This document shows positions 23,602 through 34,776 of a DNA stretch of 64,000 nucleotides, in pieces (positions within the stretch are counted from its first letter, which is position 1; each line of letters begins with the position of its first letter). The stretch is taken from positions 1 through 64,000 of the forward strand of contig JAPEVF010000149.1 of NCBI GenBank assembly GCA_029747585.1, written 5' to 3'. Origin of the DNA: Pleurotus djamor. Lineage: Eukaryota > Basidiomycota > Agaricomycetes > Agaricales > Pleurotaceae. The notes under the pieces are model-generated. The model searched no databases. It was given only the letters and a program-made list of their open reading frames with translations, and was not told the origin of the DNA. The translations under genes were made by a program, and so were the position numbers.

Positions 23602-23610
23602 GGTCGCTCG

Positions 23611-24627
23611 AACGGTGATGAGCCGCGATCCCCTACCCTTCTTCACGATTCAAAGACGTGCCCTCCCGTTTCCATCTGTATTCCAGTACGGTCACTGCAA
23701 AGGTACCCCGCCCAAGCCGCTGGTCGCCCTGCTTGAAACAAGACAATTCGATATAAATTGTGTGTACGCATGGCACTTCCCCTGTTTTATGTTACCTGTG
23801 TGCTTATCGCAACTCCTGAGAACCCGCTCAGTCGGTGGAGTCTGATGGCGGCTTGCTCTCGTCCGCTCCCTCGTGCGGATTATGACGTATTGCCGGCCTG
23901 TCGTTAACAGGTGCCAATCAGTTAGTTCCGTGTTCATGGTCCGCTCAAATCGGTGTCGTCGCTCGTTCTTGTGAGATATGCCCAATATCGCGTATGAAGG
24001 CTGCCTACTGAACCAGGATAGACTCCGTATCTTGCGACTGAGCATCAACCGGCCCTATGCGCACTGTAGCGTCCAGCGCCCTCATATCCGCGAGTGACTC
24101 TGAGTTGGATGAAAAATGTGCCATAGTCTTCATCGATGCATAATGATGCAGTCTGCACGTCCACAGTTTGTTCGACATCACATATGATGCGTGAGGAGGT
24201 TCCCCTTGGATTCCCCTGTCTTCATTATGTTCCTCAGCCCATCATGAAGTTGGTTTGTGGTCGGGGAATACCAGTAAATGCTTTGCTTCAGAGACTCAGA
24301 GCTCGAATTGGCATCGTTCGCAGCATGCCTTGCATTCGGCCGCGCATGCGGTGGTGGAAAGACAGAACCACATGCATTCAGAACAGGGGTGATCGATTCG
24401 TGACTGCGAGGGTACCCACCCAACCCAAGCGCCCTGATTTTATCGGATGCAATCTCATTGGCTGCAATGGGTCTCTCCCAAGGAGTACCCTCACAGTATG
24501 ATGCGGTCCTGTTAAAATCCGTCAACCACACTTTTCCGGTTCACACCCCCCACTGCGATCCCCTCGAGCGCCTCCCCTTCCCTCCTTCGCATCACCGAAG
24601 CCTTAGGAAGTCAGTGGAAAGCTAAAA
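23611..24627. other. Intergenic, no supported gene
   Basis: Short overlapping frames on both strands only. No conserved motif seen. The final 200 bases are probably the promoter of the ZIP gene. Confidence 0.5.
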
Positions 24628-26098
24628 ATGTCCGACGAAGGATCAAGCATCGAAGAAGTTCTGAACTGCGGTTCCGGTGGTGGCGCCGATACGCACTTTG
24701 GGCTTCGGGTTGGATCAATTTTCATCATCTTGATTGGAAGCACGGCTGGAGCGTTGTTCCCCGTCTTGGCCAGACGGTCGAGTTGGTTACATGTCCCGAA
24801 AAGTGTCTTCGAGTGAGTACATTGTCAAATTACCTTTCATTCATTCTTCGAAGCCACGAATTGCAAGTCCCTGATCAGCGGTGCCATACAGTTTCGCCAA
24901 ATACTTCGGTTCGGGGGTCATTGTGAGTTATTTTAGCTTTGTTTCTTAGTATGCCCTACTTACTTCTCGACTTCTTTCATCAAAGATCGCCACTGCGTTC
25001 ATCCATTTGCTTGCTCCCGGACTGGAAGCGTTGGGTTCAGAATGTTTGGCAGAGGCATGGGGTGATTATGTGAGTGATGCTTGTTTTGGTGTCGTTGCAG
25101 ACACTCACCGAAAGTGCTTCAGCCCTACGCACTCGCACTCTGCCTTCTAAGCATCTTCTTCATTTTCATCGTGGAGCTTATCGCCTTCCGATGGGGGACG
25201 GCAAAGCTTGCGAAGCTGGGGCGACACCATGGTATGTCCAACCCTTGGACCTTTTCAAGGATTGTTGCCCTCGCCTCACACACGCACGACTGTAGACCCA
25301 CATGGACACGCTGTCGGCTCCGTTGCCGCACATGGACCGGAAGGCGAGCTGGCGGAGAAACCAAAGCCCGACAGCGGCGAAGACGTCGAATCTGCTCACT
25401 CACAATCACTCCACAAACATTCCTTCCATGACGATACTTTCGCACAGATTATTGGTATCGCCATCTTGGAGTTCGGCGTCATCCTACACAGGTTAGCCCT
25501 CCACCCATTTCCACTGACCAAAGCTGTATCTCACCTGCAATGAAGCGTTTTGATAGGCCTTACGCTCGCTGTCGATGAGGATTTCATAATCCTGTTTGTC
25601 GTCATTGTATTCCACCGTGAGTGACATTTCCCCTCCGGAGATAGGGCTGTCTGCTCACTAGTCACGTCATGAAAGAAACATTTGAGGGACTTGGGATTGG
25701 TTCACGGTTAGCCTATATGGAGCTTCCCGCTGGGTACAACTACATACCTGTCCTCGCTGCCATTCTCTATGGCTTGACGACACCGATTGGTATAGCTGCA
25801 GGATTGGGTGTGCGAACGACGTACAATCCAGAAAGCACGACTGCATCCATCGTCAGCGGAGTCATGGACTCCCTGAGTGCAGGAATCCTTATTTACACCG
25901 GACTCGTTGAGGTACAGTTGGTCCTTGCTGCTTGTCTGGAAATATTTCACTGACAATGGTCCCGAACAATAGCTCATTGCTCACGAGTTCCTCTTCAACA
26001 AAGACATGATGAACGCCTCTAACGCCAAGCTAACCTATGCCCTGGGTTCGATGTTACTCGGGTGTGCTTTGATGGCCCTTCTCGGTCGGTGGGCTTGA
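24628..26098 (+). CDS. ZIP family zinc/iron transporter, complete, 8 exons
   Basis: Membrane importer of Zn2+ (possibly Fe2+) into the cytosol. Exons 24628-24812, 24892-24922, 24986-25069, 25123-25231, 25296-25491, 25546-25616, 25676-25911 and 25973-26098 give 345 residues. The protein has eight hydrophobic segments. The long loop between TM3 and TM4 is His-rich (LGRHHDPHGHAVG, LHKHSFHDD), as in plasma-membrane ZIPs. The metal path in TM4-TM5 is clear: ILHSVLIGLTLAVDEDF and FHQTFEGLGIGSRLA (HQxxEG). Resembles the yeast Zrt1/Zrt2 group. Substrate choice among divalent metals cannot be read from sequence. Confidence 0.93.
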
Positions 26099-26323
26099 TT
26101 TATTTCATGAAAAGACTTTCCACGAGATGTATTCGAATTTGTACCCAACCTGCCGTGTCGTAAATACTTGTTTTGCTATTCATTCAACATTTGATGTGAT
26201 GATTGAGAAGAAAGGAGGGGTGATGACGACAAACTTTGCGCGGCATGAGCGCTTCATTGCAGGAAGATGCGCTACACCGAGCGAGGACGAGTTCGGTGCA
26301 GTAGCTTCGTATACCCCAGGTCC

Positions 26324-27612
26324 CATTAATTTTCGATATCGGTGCCAAACTCGATCAGATGCATCCAAGCGAGCCAGACATCATGGGCAGTGAACGGAAG
26401 GTCTACATCATTGTCAAGGCTAAGTACCTTATCTGTGTCTGAGTCTTCTGACCGAGTCCTAGGTACGACAGCTGATCCCCCAGACTCCAGAGCAAAAACC
26501 ACCCGAATGATGGGAAACGGAGTCGTTGGTGTTGACATCGTATCTTGTGAAGCCTGGACTACGCGGATCGATGAAATCGAGAAACGCAACATTAGGAGAC
26601 GCCATGTAGCGTGGCTAGTATGAGCAAGGTTCCGATGATCTCCTCCCTCATAACGACACCGCGGAGGTAAGGCACAGAAATTTTGATTCCGCCTTGGTTC
26701 TTAGCGCATGGTAGGGCCGCACCTCGAGATGATGTCGAACAAGAAATCCACGAAGAGCGTGCCTTCGTCGGTGGCCTTGATGAAGTGACTGAAGTAGATG
26801 AAACAATCTGTGGATGCTTCCCCGATGGCTGTGGGTTCGTATCTCCATTGTTCTAACGTTGAGACGGCTCCATATCCCGGACGTGCGCACAACCGTCTCT
26901 AATAAGGTCCGGCAAGAAGTTCGGAACAGAGACGATCAAGACGATCCTGCGGCAACTGGATCCATTATACGAAGTGGAAAATTCGGCATCGATCTGTGCT
27001 TACGTCGGAGCGGGCCGTACTGCGTTATCCACAGCGATGACAAGGAGAGTAGATATTATCTCCCCTCGTGTACCAGGGTCTACAGAGTTGAAATAGGCCA
27101 GAGGCGCCTGGGGAGCATAGCTCGCCGCTTCTGCAAGTAGTGGCCCAGAGGGACTGATTTTCGTCTCGGGTCTAGCATTCATGAAACATTTGCGTTGTAT
27201 TTCTTCGCGAAATTGTCCAAGCGTCCGATATCAACGCATGCTTAGGGATCGACGCACGGATCGACAGCGTGTGTCTGGAGTCGAGGTGACGAAGGGCGGC
27301 TAGACGATGAGTCAAAGCGTCCGTAAAGCTCAGTAAATCGGTTCCAGTGCGCGTAAGAAAGCGGCGCCATTTTGCGGTGATGAAATCTCCCTTGGGTTGC
27401 ACTTAGCGAGTACCGGGATGGCAGATTTTAAGCAGATTGCATGCCACCTGCGGGTGGGAATGCGTTCTGGGATGAGCAAGGAGCGGTAATTTGTGAGAGC
27501 AGATGCGCACCGTTGGATTTTTCACTGAGACCAACTAGTATGGTGACGACATCTTTGGGAAGTTCGGGCACCAAACGCGACTGTCCCGTTCCACTCGACT
27601 GACAGAGCATGG
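26324..27612 (-). CDS. Possible unknown gene or decayed gene (approximate limits)
   Basis: A string of minus-strand frames reads like exons of one gene: MLCQSSGTGQSRLVPELP... (from 27610), a segment with SGPLLAEAASYAPQAPLAYF and STLLVIAVDNAV (27182-27000), one with TAIGEASTDCFIYFSHF (26892-26701), and a last one ending VWLAWMHLIEFGTDIEN before a stop at 26326. I could not join them with convincing splice sites and recognise no family. It may be a real hypothetical protein or a remnant. Treat the limits as approximate. Confidence 0.3.
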
Positions 27613-28126
27613 TGTACCGCGCGCATATAGTTCAAAAGAATCGCGGGCCTACGCGCTGAGAAGGTCCTCGAGCAACGCCAAACTATGACCCCCGACGGGA
27701 GTATCTCATGCTTTCATCGACGTTTCTTTTGCGTCCGGCCAGGTTCTCTGGTCCGTACCCATTTGTGTGGGGGCTGTAAGTGGTAGAAGAACATGCCTGT
27801 CCCCAATGTCCCTGACGACAAGCATATACAATCGGAGAGCTAGGATACAGGAGCAGTTTCGGGAAAATGAATTCAGAAGGACTCCTCAGAGAGTAAGATG
27901 AGGTCCAAAGGATGTGGAGATGGTGGTTGGGAACGAACAATGCTGCACCCAATTTCAAACGCGAAGAATCGCACGTGATGGGAATCCAAGAGGGGAGTCG
28001 AAAGGGACAGGAAAGGGGCTCGTAGCTGACCACGACCCTGCAGCAATGGCAAAATGACAACGTTGCATCAGCGTTTTTTTGTCGTTCCGATTCTAGGAGC
28101 CCTTGGAAGCCCAAAGCTCAACTTTA

Positions 28127-28972
28127 ATGCCGCCCCACTTTCCCAATGAACTGTTGCTGCAGTTAATCAGCTACTTCTCCATCACCACACTCATCGTTTC
28201 TCAAGGATTATCTCAAGAATGGCGGCAGCTTGTTTCTGCGGCCAACGTCCATCCCATCCGCCGCCAGCTAATAGCCGTCTACCTATTTTGCATTGACCAA
28301 TCCTGGTTCCGGGATAGCCGTCCATGGACTGTTGCAAATCTCAGACCCTTCGACAGACGCGCTTACATCGACGCGTTGCTCAGCCAATACCCTTACCTAC
28401 CCGAATCCTTCCAAATCTTTATTATGGAGTGGCCTGCAAAAGCAGCGATCGGTGGGGTTTGGCCAGGTCTTCCCGAGGTGACCCTCGACGAAGTGGGACC
28501 GGTCACCAGAAATCGGTTCGGACGGAATATGCTGAACGCGGATAAACCAGCGATTTGGACTATCAATTCCATCACCCTCACTGGCGATGGGTTCAGCGAG
28601 CTCCTCGAGCCGCAGCCAGCTATACCTCTATTCGATAGCCAAGGAAGTTACACGAGTTATACCCTCTGGCTTTTGCTTGACCAGCANNAGAGGCTTCGAG
28701 GTCGTGTCTTGTACACGTCCTTCGTCAATGAATATAGTTTGGACATTGGAAGAGACCCTGGGAGTCACGATGCCATGTTGTTGGATGACTGGATCAAGTA
28801 TCTTCAATGGGAGGTTGATAGGATGGCTGGCTGGCGAGCGTGGATCGATGCGAACCCTAACATGGGAAGGTTAGGTCATATGGGAGGCGTCGAGGAATCT
28901 CTGAACGAGCATCGCGGGATATACTGTGAACCATGGTCTCCCAATAAAGCTCCGTGGACTCGCTCCTTCTGA
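28127..28972 (+). CDS. F-box-type protein of an Agaricomycete-expanded family
   Basis: Single-exon, 281 residues from the ATG at 28127; the open frame extends 8 codons upstream only from a TTG. The N-terminus (PPHFPNELLLQLISYFSITTLIV) is an F-box-like helix bundle that would bind Skp1 in an SCF ubiquitin ligase. The rest follows a pattern common in mushroom genomes: RQLIAVYLFCIDQ, AYIDALLSQYPYLPESF, EWPAKAAIGGVWPGLP, LEPQPAIPLFDSQG, LRGRVLYTSF. This C-terminal part presumably recognises a target. Two N bases (28687-28688) leave one or two residues unknown but keep the frame. A broken copy lies at 11118-11790, so the family is moving or duplicating locally. Confidence 0.75.
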   Translation: MPPHFPNELLLQLISYFSITTLIVSQGLSQEWRQLVSAANVHPIRRQLIAVYLFCIDQSWFRDSRPWTVANLRPFDRRAYIDALLSQYPYLPESFQIFIMEWPAKAAIGGVWPGLPEVTLDEVGPVTRNRFGRNMLNADKPAIWTINSITLTGDGFSELLEPQPAIPLFDSQGSYTSYTLWLLLDQXXRLRGRVLYTSFVNEYSLDIGRDPGSHDAMLLDDWIKYLQWEVDRMAGWRAWIDANPNMGRLGHMGGVEESLNEHRGIYCEPWSPNKAPWTRSF

Positions 28973-29461
28973 TCATTCGAAGGATGCACGAAGCTACGGA
29001 AGGCTCAATGAGCTCAAACCCGTGGCTGCTCTTCCACAGCCCAAATGGTCGCCTGAGTACTTATGTGGAACAGTACTACGAAGATGCGATCCATCGACGC
29101 CTCTTGGGCAGTTACTTTATCTAATTGTGCTATGTAGTAGATAGTCGATGAAGAATGCCATGCGTTCATGACATAACTACCCTATAGGAACAATAATTGT
29201 CATCAAGCAGCACGAAGGAACGTTCTATGTGCCATCCAGGCCATGAGAAATATGCCAAAACTATACAAAAGGAAACGAAATGTAACAAAGCAGAGCAGCT
29301 TGTCCATGTGTATGTGTGTAGAAGTACAATGATAGTAGGTGTCGTCTACGGTATCCATACAAAGTGAAAGATATGATGATGTGGGAGGACAAAATACGAA
29401 ATGGAGCTAAGAAAGAACAGAAAGGGGCGCGTAGAAGTACAGAGGACGTGATAACAGGGGA
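28973..29461. other. Intergenic between convergent genes
   Basis: AT-rich 3' flanks of the F-box gene (+) and of the acidic unknown (-). No feature seen. Confidence 0.5.
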
Positions 29462-30168
29462 TCACAGATCGTCCGAGACAGTTTCCCAAGGATGGACGAA
29501 GTCCTCAGTGATGAGGACCATGTCAACTGCAGAACCTCGGCGTAAGTCTCAAGGGGTTCCAATGGAAAACTGCTTGTGAATGAACGTACCTAGCTTCCCT
29601 CCTGAAAGAGGCGAGGGAGACGCGCCAGGCACTCCCATGTCGGAGCCGTACCAGAAATACCCAGGGTATTCATCTGGAGTCGAAGGACAAACGGACGAAG
29701 GGGACGAAAAGAAGCCAAGGGTGGGCGAGTCCGCAAAATCGTATGTGGAGATATCCAAATCGGGAAAAGTTGACGATGAAGAAGCATCTGAGAGGGCGCG
29801 CCGTCTTCGAAGCATAGAAACTGTCTCCAAAGGTTCGTCTTCGACGAAGGTCGCGTTTGCAGGCGCTGCACAAAGAATATACGTTATTACTGCAGATGGG
29901 GGAAAGGTAATTGGAGGCAAAACTCACGATAGGTATGATCCACATCGAGCTTGTCCCAAGCAAAGTGCATCTCCACGATATCGTCTACGGAGAAGTCGAT
30001 CCCTTCCTCTTGGTCTTGGGACGCGAATTGGTGGTTGTCGAGTAGGAGACCGTCTCCGTAGAGATGAGCAGAGGCTTCATGGTGGTCACGGCCGTGCGGG
30101 AGCGTGTCGAAGGTCATGAGATCTAGCGAAAGCTCATCCAAGTTGTCTAAGTTGTCTGAGAAGTTCAT
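29462..30168 (-). CDS. Small acidic protein of unknown function, 3 exons
   Basis: Start ATG at 30168. Exons 30168-29928, 29865-29590 and 29526-29462 sum to 582 bases, 193 residues; both introns (62 and 63 bases) have GT..AG ends. The protein is rich in Asp, Ser and Pro (MNFSDNLDNLDELSLDL, VEDEPLETVSMLRRRRA, TPDEYPGYFWYGSDMG) and ends HPWETVSDDL. No signal peptide, membrane segment or known domain is visible, and the composition suggests disorder. A plus-strand frame over the same bases (29580-30119) is longer at face value but has no coding pattern. Function unknown. Confidence 0.6.
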
Positions 30169-30444
30169 GGCGTTGAAGAACTCAGAGATGGGCGCGTTCG
30201 AGGGGAGGACGAGGAGGATTGTATTGGGGGGAGAAATAACTAAGGCCACAAGCAATGGGGGCCTTATAAAGGGCGAGCCAGTGATCGAATTGTGGTCTCC
30301 AGTCCAACAATCCCAACTAGGCAATGCTCTCGCGGAGTTGGCGAGAGTTGGCGTCGACGGAGGAACAAAGCAATTCACGTGGAAATCGAAGTACTCTGTA
30401 ATCACACTGTGATGATGTGTTATGGATTGTGATCTTAACGAGTG

Positions 30445-31238
30445 TTAGTGGGCATGAGGAGGCTCGAGGCTGTTGGGGTATGTTTTGTCAAATGACCTTA
30501 GTCCCTTGACACGAGGCCACGTTTGAAAATGAGGGGTGTGTATCTAAAGCGAGGACATCGACAATAGAAAATATTAGTAATTGATTCAAGATCTTCGTGA
30601 AGAGGTCGAGAACTTACGGTCGACTTCGACGCAAATATGTTTCCGGCTACTCCGTCAATAACGACGAGCCCCCGAATGGCTCGACACATCTCATGCACGG
30701 CCTGCTGACAAATTTGACAAAAGGATCGAGCCAAAGGCGTTCTCTGATTAGTTGAGATCGTATACGAGTAGACGATACTGAGTGGGGAAGATGAACCACA
30801 GCATCTGGCAGCTATCTTGGGGATGGTAAGCAACTCTGCGCAGCAGCCGGTCCGCCAGTTCAAAATTCCACTAGGGGGAAGACGTTCCGTCCCAATGATG
30901 CTGCCCAAAATATCAACCCTTCGCTGAATCTCGTGTTCGTTCGCAAAGCGATCTGGGGTCCGAGGCCTTGAGTAACCATAGCATTGCGTTGAAAAGTCCG
31001 TCCATGCTACGGAAATAGAGGCTGGAACGCGATTCCGAGTGGCCCGGTTTGCTCCCCGCACACTTTCCCTGGTCTGGCGGGCTAGCTCCAATAACCCGTA
31101 GAGAGGACGAACACGATGAATGGACGCGTATCTTGAGTAGGACTCGGCCCTGACGTTGTCTTGAAGCGCACAAGAACTGTTCTCAGAGGGGTACAGTGAG
31201 ACCAAGTCGTCAAAAGTCCAATCATTCGGGAGATTCAT
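30445..31238 (-). CDS. Unknown protein with deaminase-like CAE and CxxC motifs
   Basis: Exon 1 31238-30618, intron 30544-30617 (GTAAGT..TTACTAAT..TTTAG), exon 2 30543-30445; 720 bases, 239 residues. An upstream coding exon before 31238 is possible because the frame stays open to about 31445. The C-terminal half contains ILNWRTGCCAELLTIP, then SFCQICQQAVHEMC. A Cys-Ala-Glu followed by Cys-x-x-Cys is the zinc-site signature of the cytidine-deaminase fold, and the Trp-rich spacing resembles fungal deaminase-like proteins. That reading is inference from short motifs; it could be another zinc-binding protein. The C-terminus (HTPHFQTWPRVKG) has no known motif. No signal peptide is seen at the chosen start. 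Confidence 0.55.
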
Positions 31239-31825
31239 ATGAGCTGCTGAATGAAAGTCGTCAGTATAAAAAAATTGATGATGTAGGCCGAAGCAAGCAC
31301 ATACACATCCTTCTTTGAGGGCTCGTCTCATACGAACCCTCACACAGAGATCTCCTAGAAGAGAGGCGGTGGATCGTCGTGGTTGTGGTCGAAGGACGTA
31401 AGGCAAATTTCGCAATCCGGTCGACCATACCAGAGCAAGCTTCAATTAATGACTTGGGTTGCTCGTATTTTCGAGCTTAAATTTTACAGAGACAGGTTGG
31501 CATGAGTATGGTGGAGAATTATGAAGAAGTAGGTGGTGAAAGTTCGAGAGGGACGTGGACGCGTTGCCGGAACTTCGCGCACAAAGTTGATCGAGCCGGA
31601 TTTGAGCGGACCGTTTGAGGGCATCAACCTTGGAGGTAAAAGAACACAGTTGTCTCCAAAATTGCACGAGCTTCGAGGGTGTTTTGCAGCGAGCGAGAGA
31701 GATTCGAGGCAACGATATTGACTGGATAGGTCGTATTGAGAAGATGCGTAACACATGCGTATGCACAAGAAACTGAACGGACAACAGATACTCGGAACGA
31801 GATAAAAGGAACCGCACAACCGTTC

Positions 31826-33826
31826 TCAGAAGCCAAATCCATGAGAATGCTGCCGTCTTCCACCTCCTCCACCATGCGAATGGAATCCACCTCCAGGGAA
31901 TCCACCTCCACCAAACCCACCAAACCCACCACCTCCACCAAACTGTGCAAAAATCTCCGATATATCTGCACCGGCAAATCCTCCACCAAAGGGATCACCG
32001 CCATGCGAGTCGTCATCTTCGCCGTTGTCATAACGTTCTCTGCGTTGAGGATCTGACAGAACTGCGTGGGCTTCAACCACCAGTTTGAATTTCTCCTCGT
32101 CTCCTCCCTGCGACAATGAATTGAGTATAATTTCAGAGGCAAATGGCGGAAAAGAGGTACCTTGTCAGGATGGTGGATCAAACTTTCCTTCCTGTACGCT
32201 TTCTTAACCTCCACTTGCGTACAATCCCGTTTCAAACCAAGAATTCCATAGTAATCCTTTGTTTTACTCTGCTTCAACGCAATCTCAGCTTTGCGGAGTT
32301 CCCCTTGCAGTTGACGAACATCCGCTGGTCCGGTGAGGCCATCTCCCTTTGCGAGCTCGATAGCGCGTTTGAAATCCCGGACGGCATCTTCGAAAGCGTC
32401 TAGTGCGAGCTGTATACGAGCACGTGTTCGATGGACTTTGAAGGAGGTGTCGTTGAGCTCTATGGATTTGGTGGTATCCTCGAGGGCCTCCTGAAACTTG
32501 TCAAGCTATGAGGGAGAAGTCGCGTCAGTGGCGGGGAGCGGAGAGGTGATAGATCATGCAGCCGAACCTTGAGTAGGGTGGTTGCGCGATTTGACAGCAA
32601 CATGGCACGGATGTGACCACCTTTACACTCGTCGTCCGCTTCGCCGATCCGCTTCATAAAAAGGTTTAAGCCTTAACTCTGGAACGGACCACGAGGACTC
32701 ACCTCAAGCGCCTCGGAGTACTTTTCGATAGCCTGCTGATGGGATCCAAGTTTGAAGTGTTGGTTCCCTTCATCTTTCAGCCGCTCAACATCTCTGATTC
32801 TCTTCCGTAGTTTTTGTGCTCTGGGATGCTCTGGGTCTAAGCGCAATGCCGAAGTGACATTTTGCGTGGCCTGGGGCAGTTTACCAGAGATGAAGAGGAT
32901 GAGACCACGAAGGGCAAGGATGTCGGGAGAGTTTGGGTTCAGGCGAAGGGCATCACTAGTAGATATGGATTATTCAATAACTTGGACGCAGAGGGGAAAC
33001 GAAGAAGATGACGCACTTGACCGACGCACTAGCGGTATCCATCGCACCCCGTGCCAACTCAAGCTCAGCCTTCCATAGCCTCCATTCCATTGGGTTCTCC
33101 GAGGCCTCAGTCTCCACCGCTTGGAAGCACTTTTCCAAAGCCAGCCTCGCCATCCCCCAATCACCCTTGGCGCGTGATTTTGAATAGTTTTCGAGATGCG
33201 ACTGTAGTTGTGCTATTTGGCGACTCAGCTGCTGAGCTGCTGCATTGTTTGGCTCGGCTGAAAGCACGGGTCGGAGAGATGAGAGGGCAGGTTCGGGTTG
33301 TCCCAACGCGAGCTGACATTTGACCAATCGGATGAGGGTTTTTGTAGGTGGGGGATCGGTGGGTTGGAGAGCTAGGGCAGTTTGGCAATCTTGGAGAGCA
33401 GGTCTGAAGCGCTTGAGAGCCATGTACGATGCTGCTCGATTCGTGAGATAGGCAGGCTCATTCGGATTCAACTCTGAATCAAAAGATATGTGTTGAAGAG
33501 GCGGTAATATATTGTCCAGGCTGAGCATAACAAGAACGATTGATAAAGAAGAAATGAAAAGCACCTATGGCATTTGTATAGAGTTTTATGGCCTCGTCGT
33601 ACCTCGCGCCTTTAAAGGCCGCGTTCCCCTTTTCCTTGGTCTGTTCTGCGAGAGCGATAGGGTCTTCTGAGGGCACCTCCGGCACGGGCGAAGATGATGA
33701 CGACCTTCCATTAGTGCTGGTTTCACCTTCACCGCTGGAAGTCGCGACCACCTCCGGTGCAGCGTCAGCAGGTGATGTTGCCGCTGCTGCTGCCCTCTTC
33801 TTTGCCTTATTGTTTTTCTTCGCCAT
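31826..33826 (-). CDS. TPR-DnaJ co-chaperone (DNAJC7/TPR2-like), 6 exons
   Basis: Cytosolic Hsp40 that links Hsp70 and Hsp90 through tetratricopeptide repeats. Exons 33826-33565, 33473-33017, 32955-32703, 32651-32568, 32505-32161 and 32107-31826 give 560 residues. The N-terminus is Lys-rich (MAKKNNKAKKRA) and Ala/Ser-rich. TPR units follow from about residue 60 (EKGNAAFKGARYDEAIKLY, NPNEPAYLTNRAASYMAL, KDEGNQHFKLGSHQQAIEKY). The J domain is at about 430-500 (KTKDYYGILGLKRD, LIHHPDK), with the HPD motif intact. It ends in a Gly/Phe-rich tail (residues 510-560). Domain order and length match DNAJC7 and fission-yeast relatives. Confidence 0.94.
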
Positions 33827-34431
33827 TTTTTTGGTGCAAGCAGGATACGCAACACCTAAATTATCTCTGTCGTGCTGACTATCAGTCAATTCATGGTTTT
33901 CAGCAGCTTCACTCACATAAGGGCGAATATACGTCAACTCGTCGAGCAAAGAAATGAGCGAGGTCAGGGATTTCAAATCCAATAGCGCGTAGCGCAAAAG
34001 ATTTGTTCCCACAGTGATAAGATAAGATAAGTCTGGCCTTTGACCACGCGAGGTCGTTGATGCCAATATTTAGGCCTGCACAAAGAGGATCGACTGTTAT
34101 CCTCCCGTCATAGAGGCTGCAATTCGAGCCTAATATTTAGGATACCACGGTGGTAGATGCGACGGACTGTGCTAGAAAACGAGTTGAAGCTTACAAGGAG
34201 AGTCCGCACGCGTGAACGTGACACTGCTGTCCCGACTCCCGCCCGAAAAAAATCGCCGATGAACTAGTGTTGCCCCAAGTCCAGCGCCAGCGATGCTCGA
34301 GCCTCCGACCCTGAAACTCGAGTCAGCTCGAGTTGGTTGCCAAGAACCTCGAGTTGACTCGAGCCAACAAGATTAGCCTTTTTCAGAAATGATAAGATAA
34401 ACTGGGGTAGGATACAGGGGGAGGGGACCAA

Positions 34432-34776
34432 CTACGACTCTACGAACGACTCCGCATCCGATGATGTATCTAATGATGAAAGCAAGTTCTCAATGTCTGA
34501 TGGATTTGTATCAGTGTGATCTTCGGTATCTTCCTCCCTTGCAATGAACTTGGAACCATAAGGGAGCCGCTCCGAGCGATACATAAATTTCATGATTTGG
34601 AGAATTTCGAAGTTGAGTGGCGACAGACGAGAGCGACGAAGAGCGTCAGTTTCTTTACCTGACGAGAACACACGTTCACATGGAACGGCGGATGCAGGGA
34701 TGGGGAGAACATCCAGTGCTAGCCGGAAAATGAGAGGATGCCGGGTCTGATTGGCTTTGTCCTGTGAGGAAGGCAT
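34432..34776 (-). CDS. hAT transposase C-terminal dimerisation fragment
   Basis: 114 residues from the ATG at 34776. The segment LALDVLPIPASAVPCERVFS and the following SGKETDALRRSRLSP are the conserved hAT dimerisation domain. It ends in an acidic Ser/Asp tail. It could be read separately, or be joined to the upstream ORF by splicing. Without the RNase-H-like core it cannot catalyse transposition. Confidence 0.7.
   Translation of the reverse strand: MPSSQDKANQTRHPLIFRLALDVLPIPASAVPCERVFSSGKETDALRRSRLSPLNFEILQIMKFMYRSERLPYGSKFIAREEDTEDHTDTNPSDIENLLSSLDTSSDAESFVES

Noticed and set aside
29580..30119. 179-codon plus-strand ORF
   Set aside because: It is antisense to the three-exon minus-strand gene, whose introns have proper splice sites; the plus frame has no family pattern.
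33479..34066. Longer N-terminal start for the DnaJ protein (Met at 34066)
   Set aside because: The extra 80 residues are unlike the family; MAKKNNKAKKR at 33826 is a typical start.
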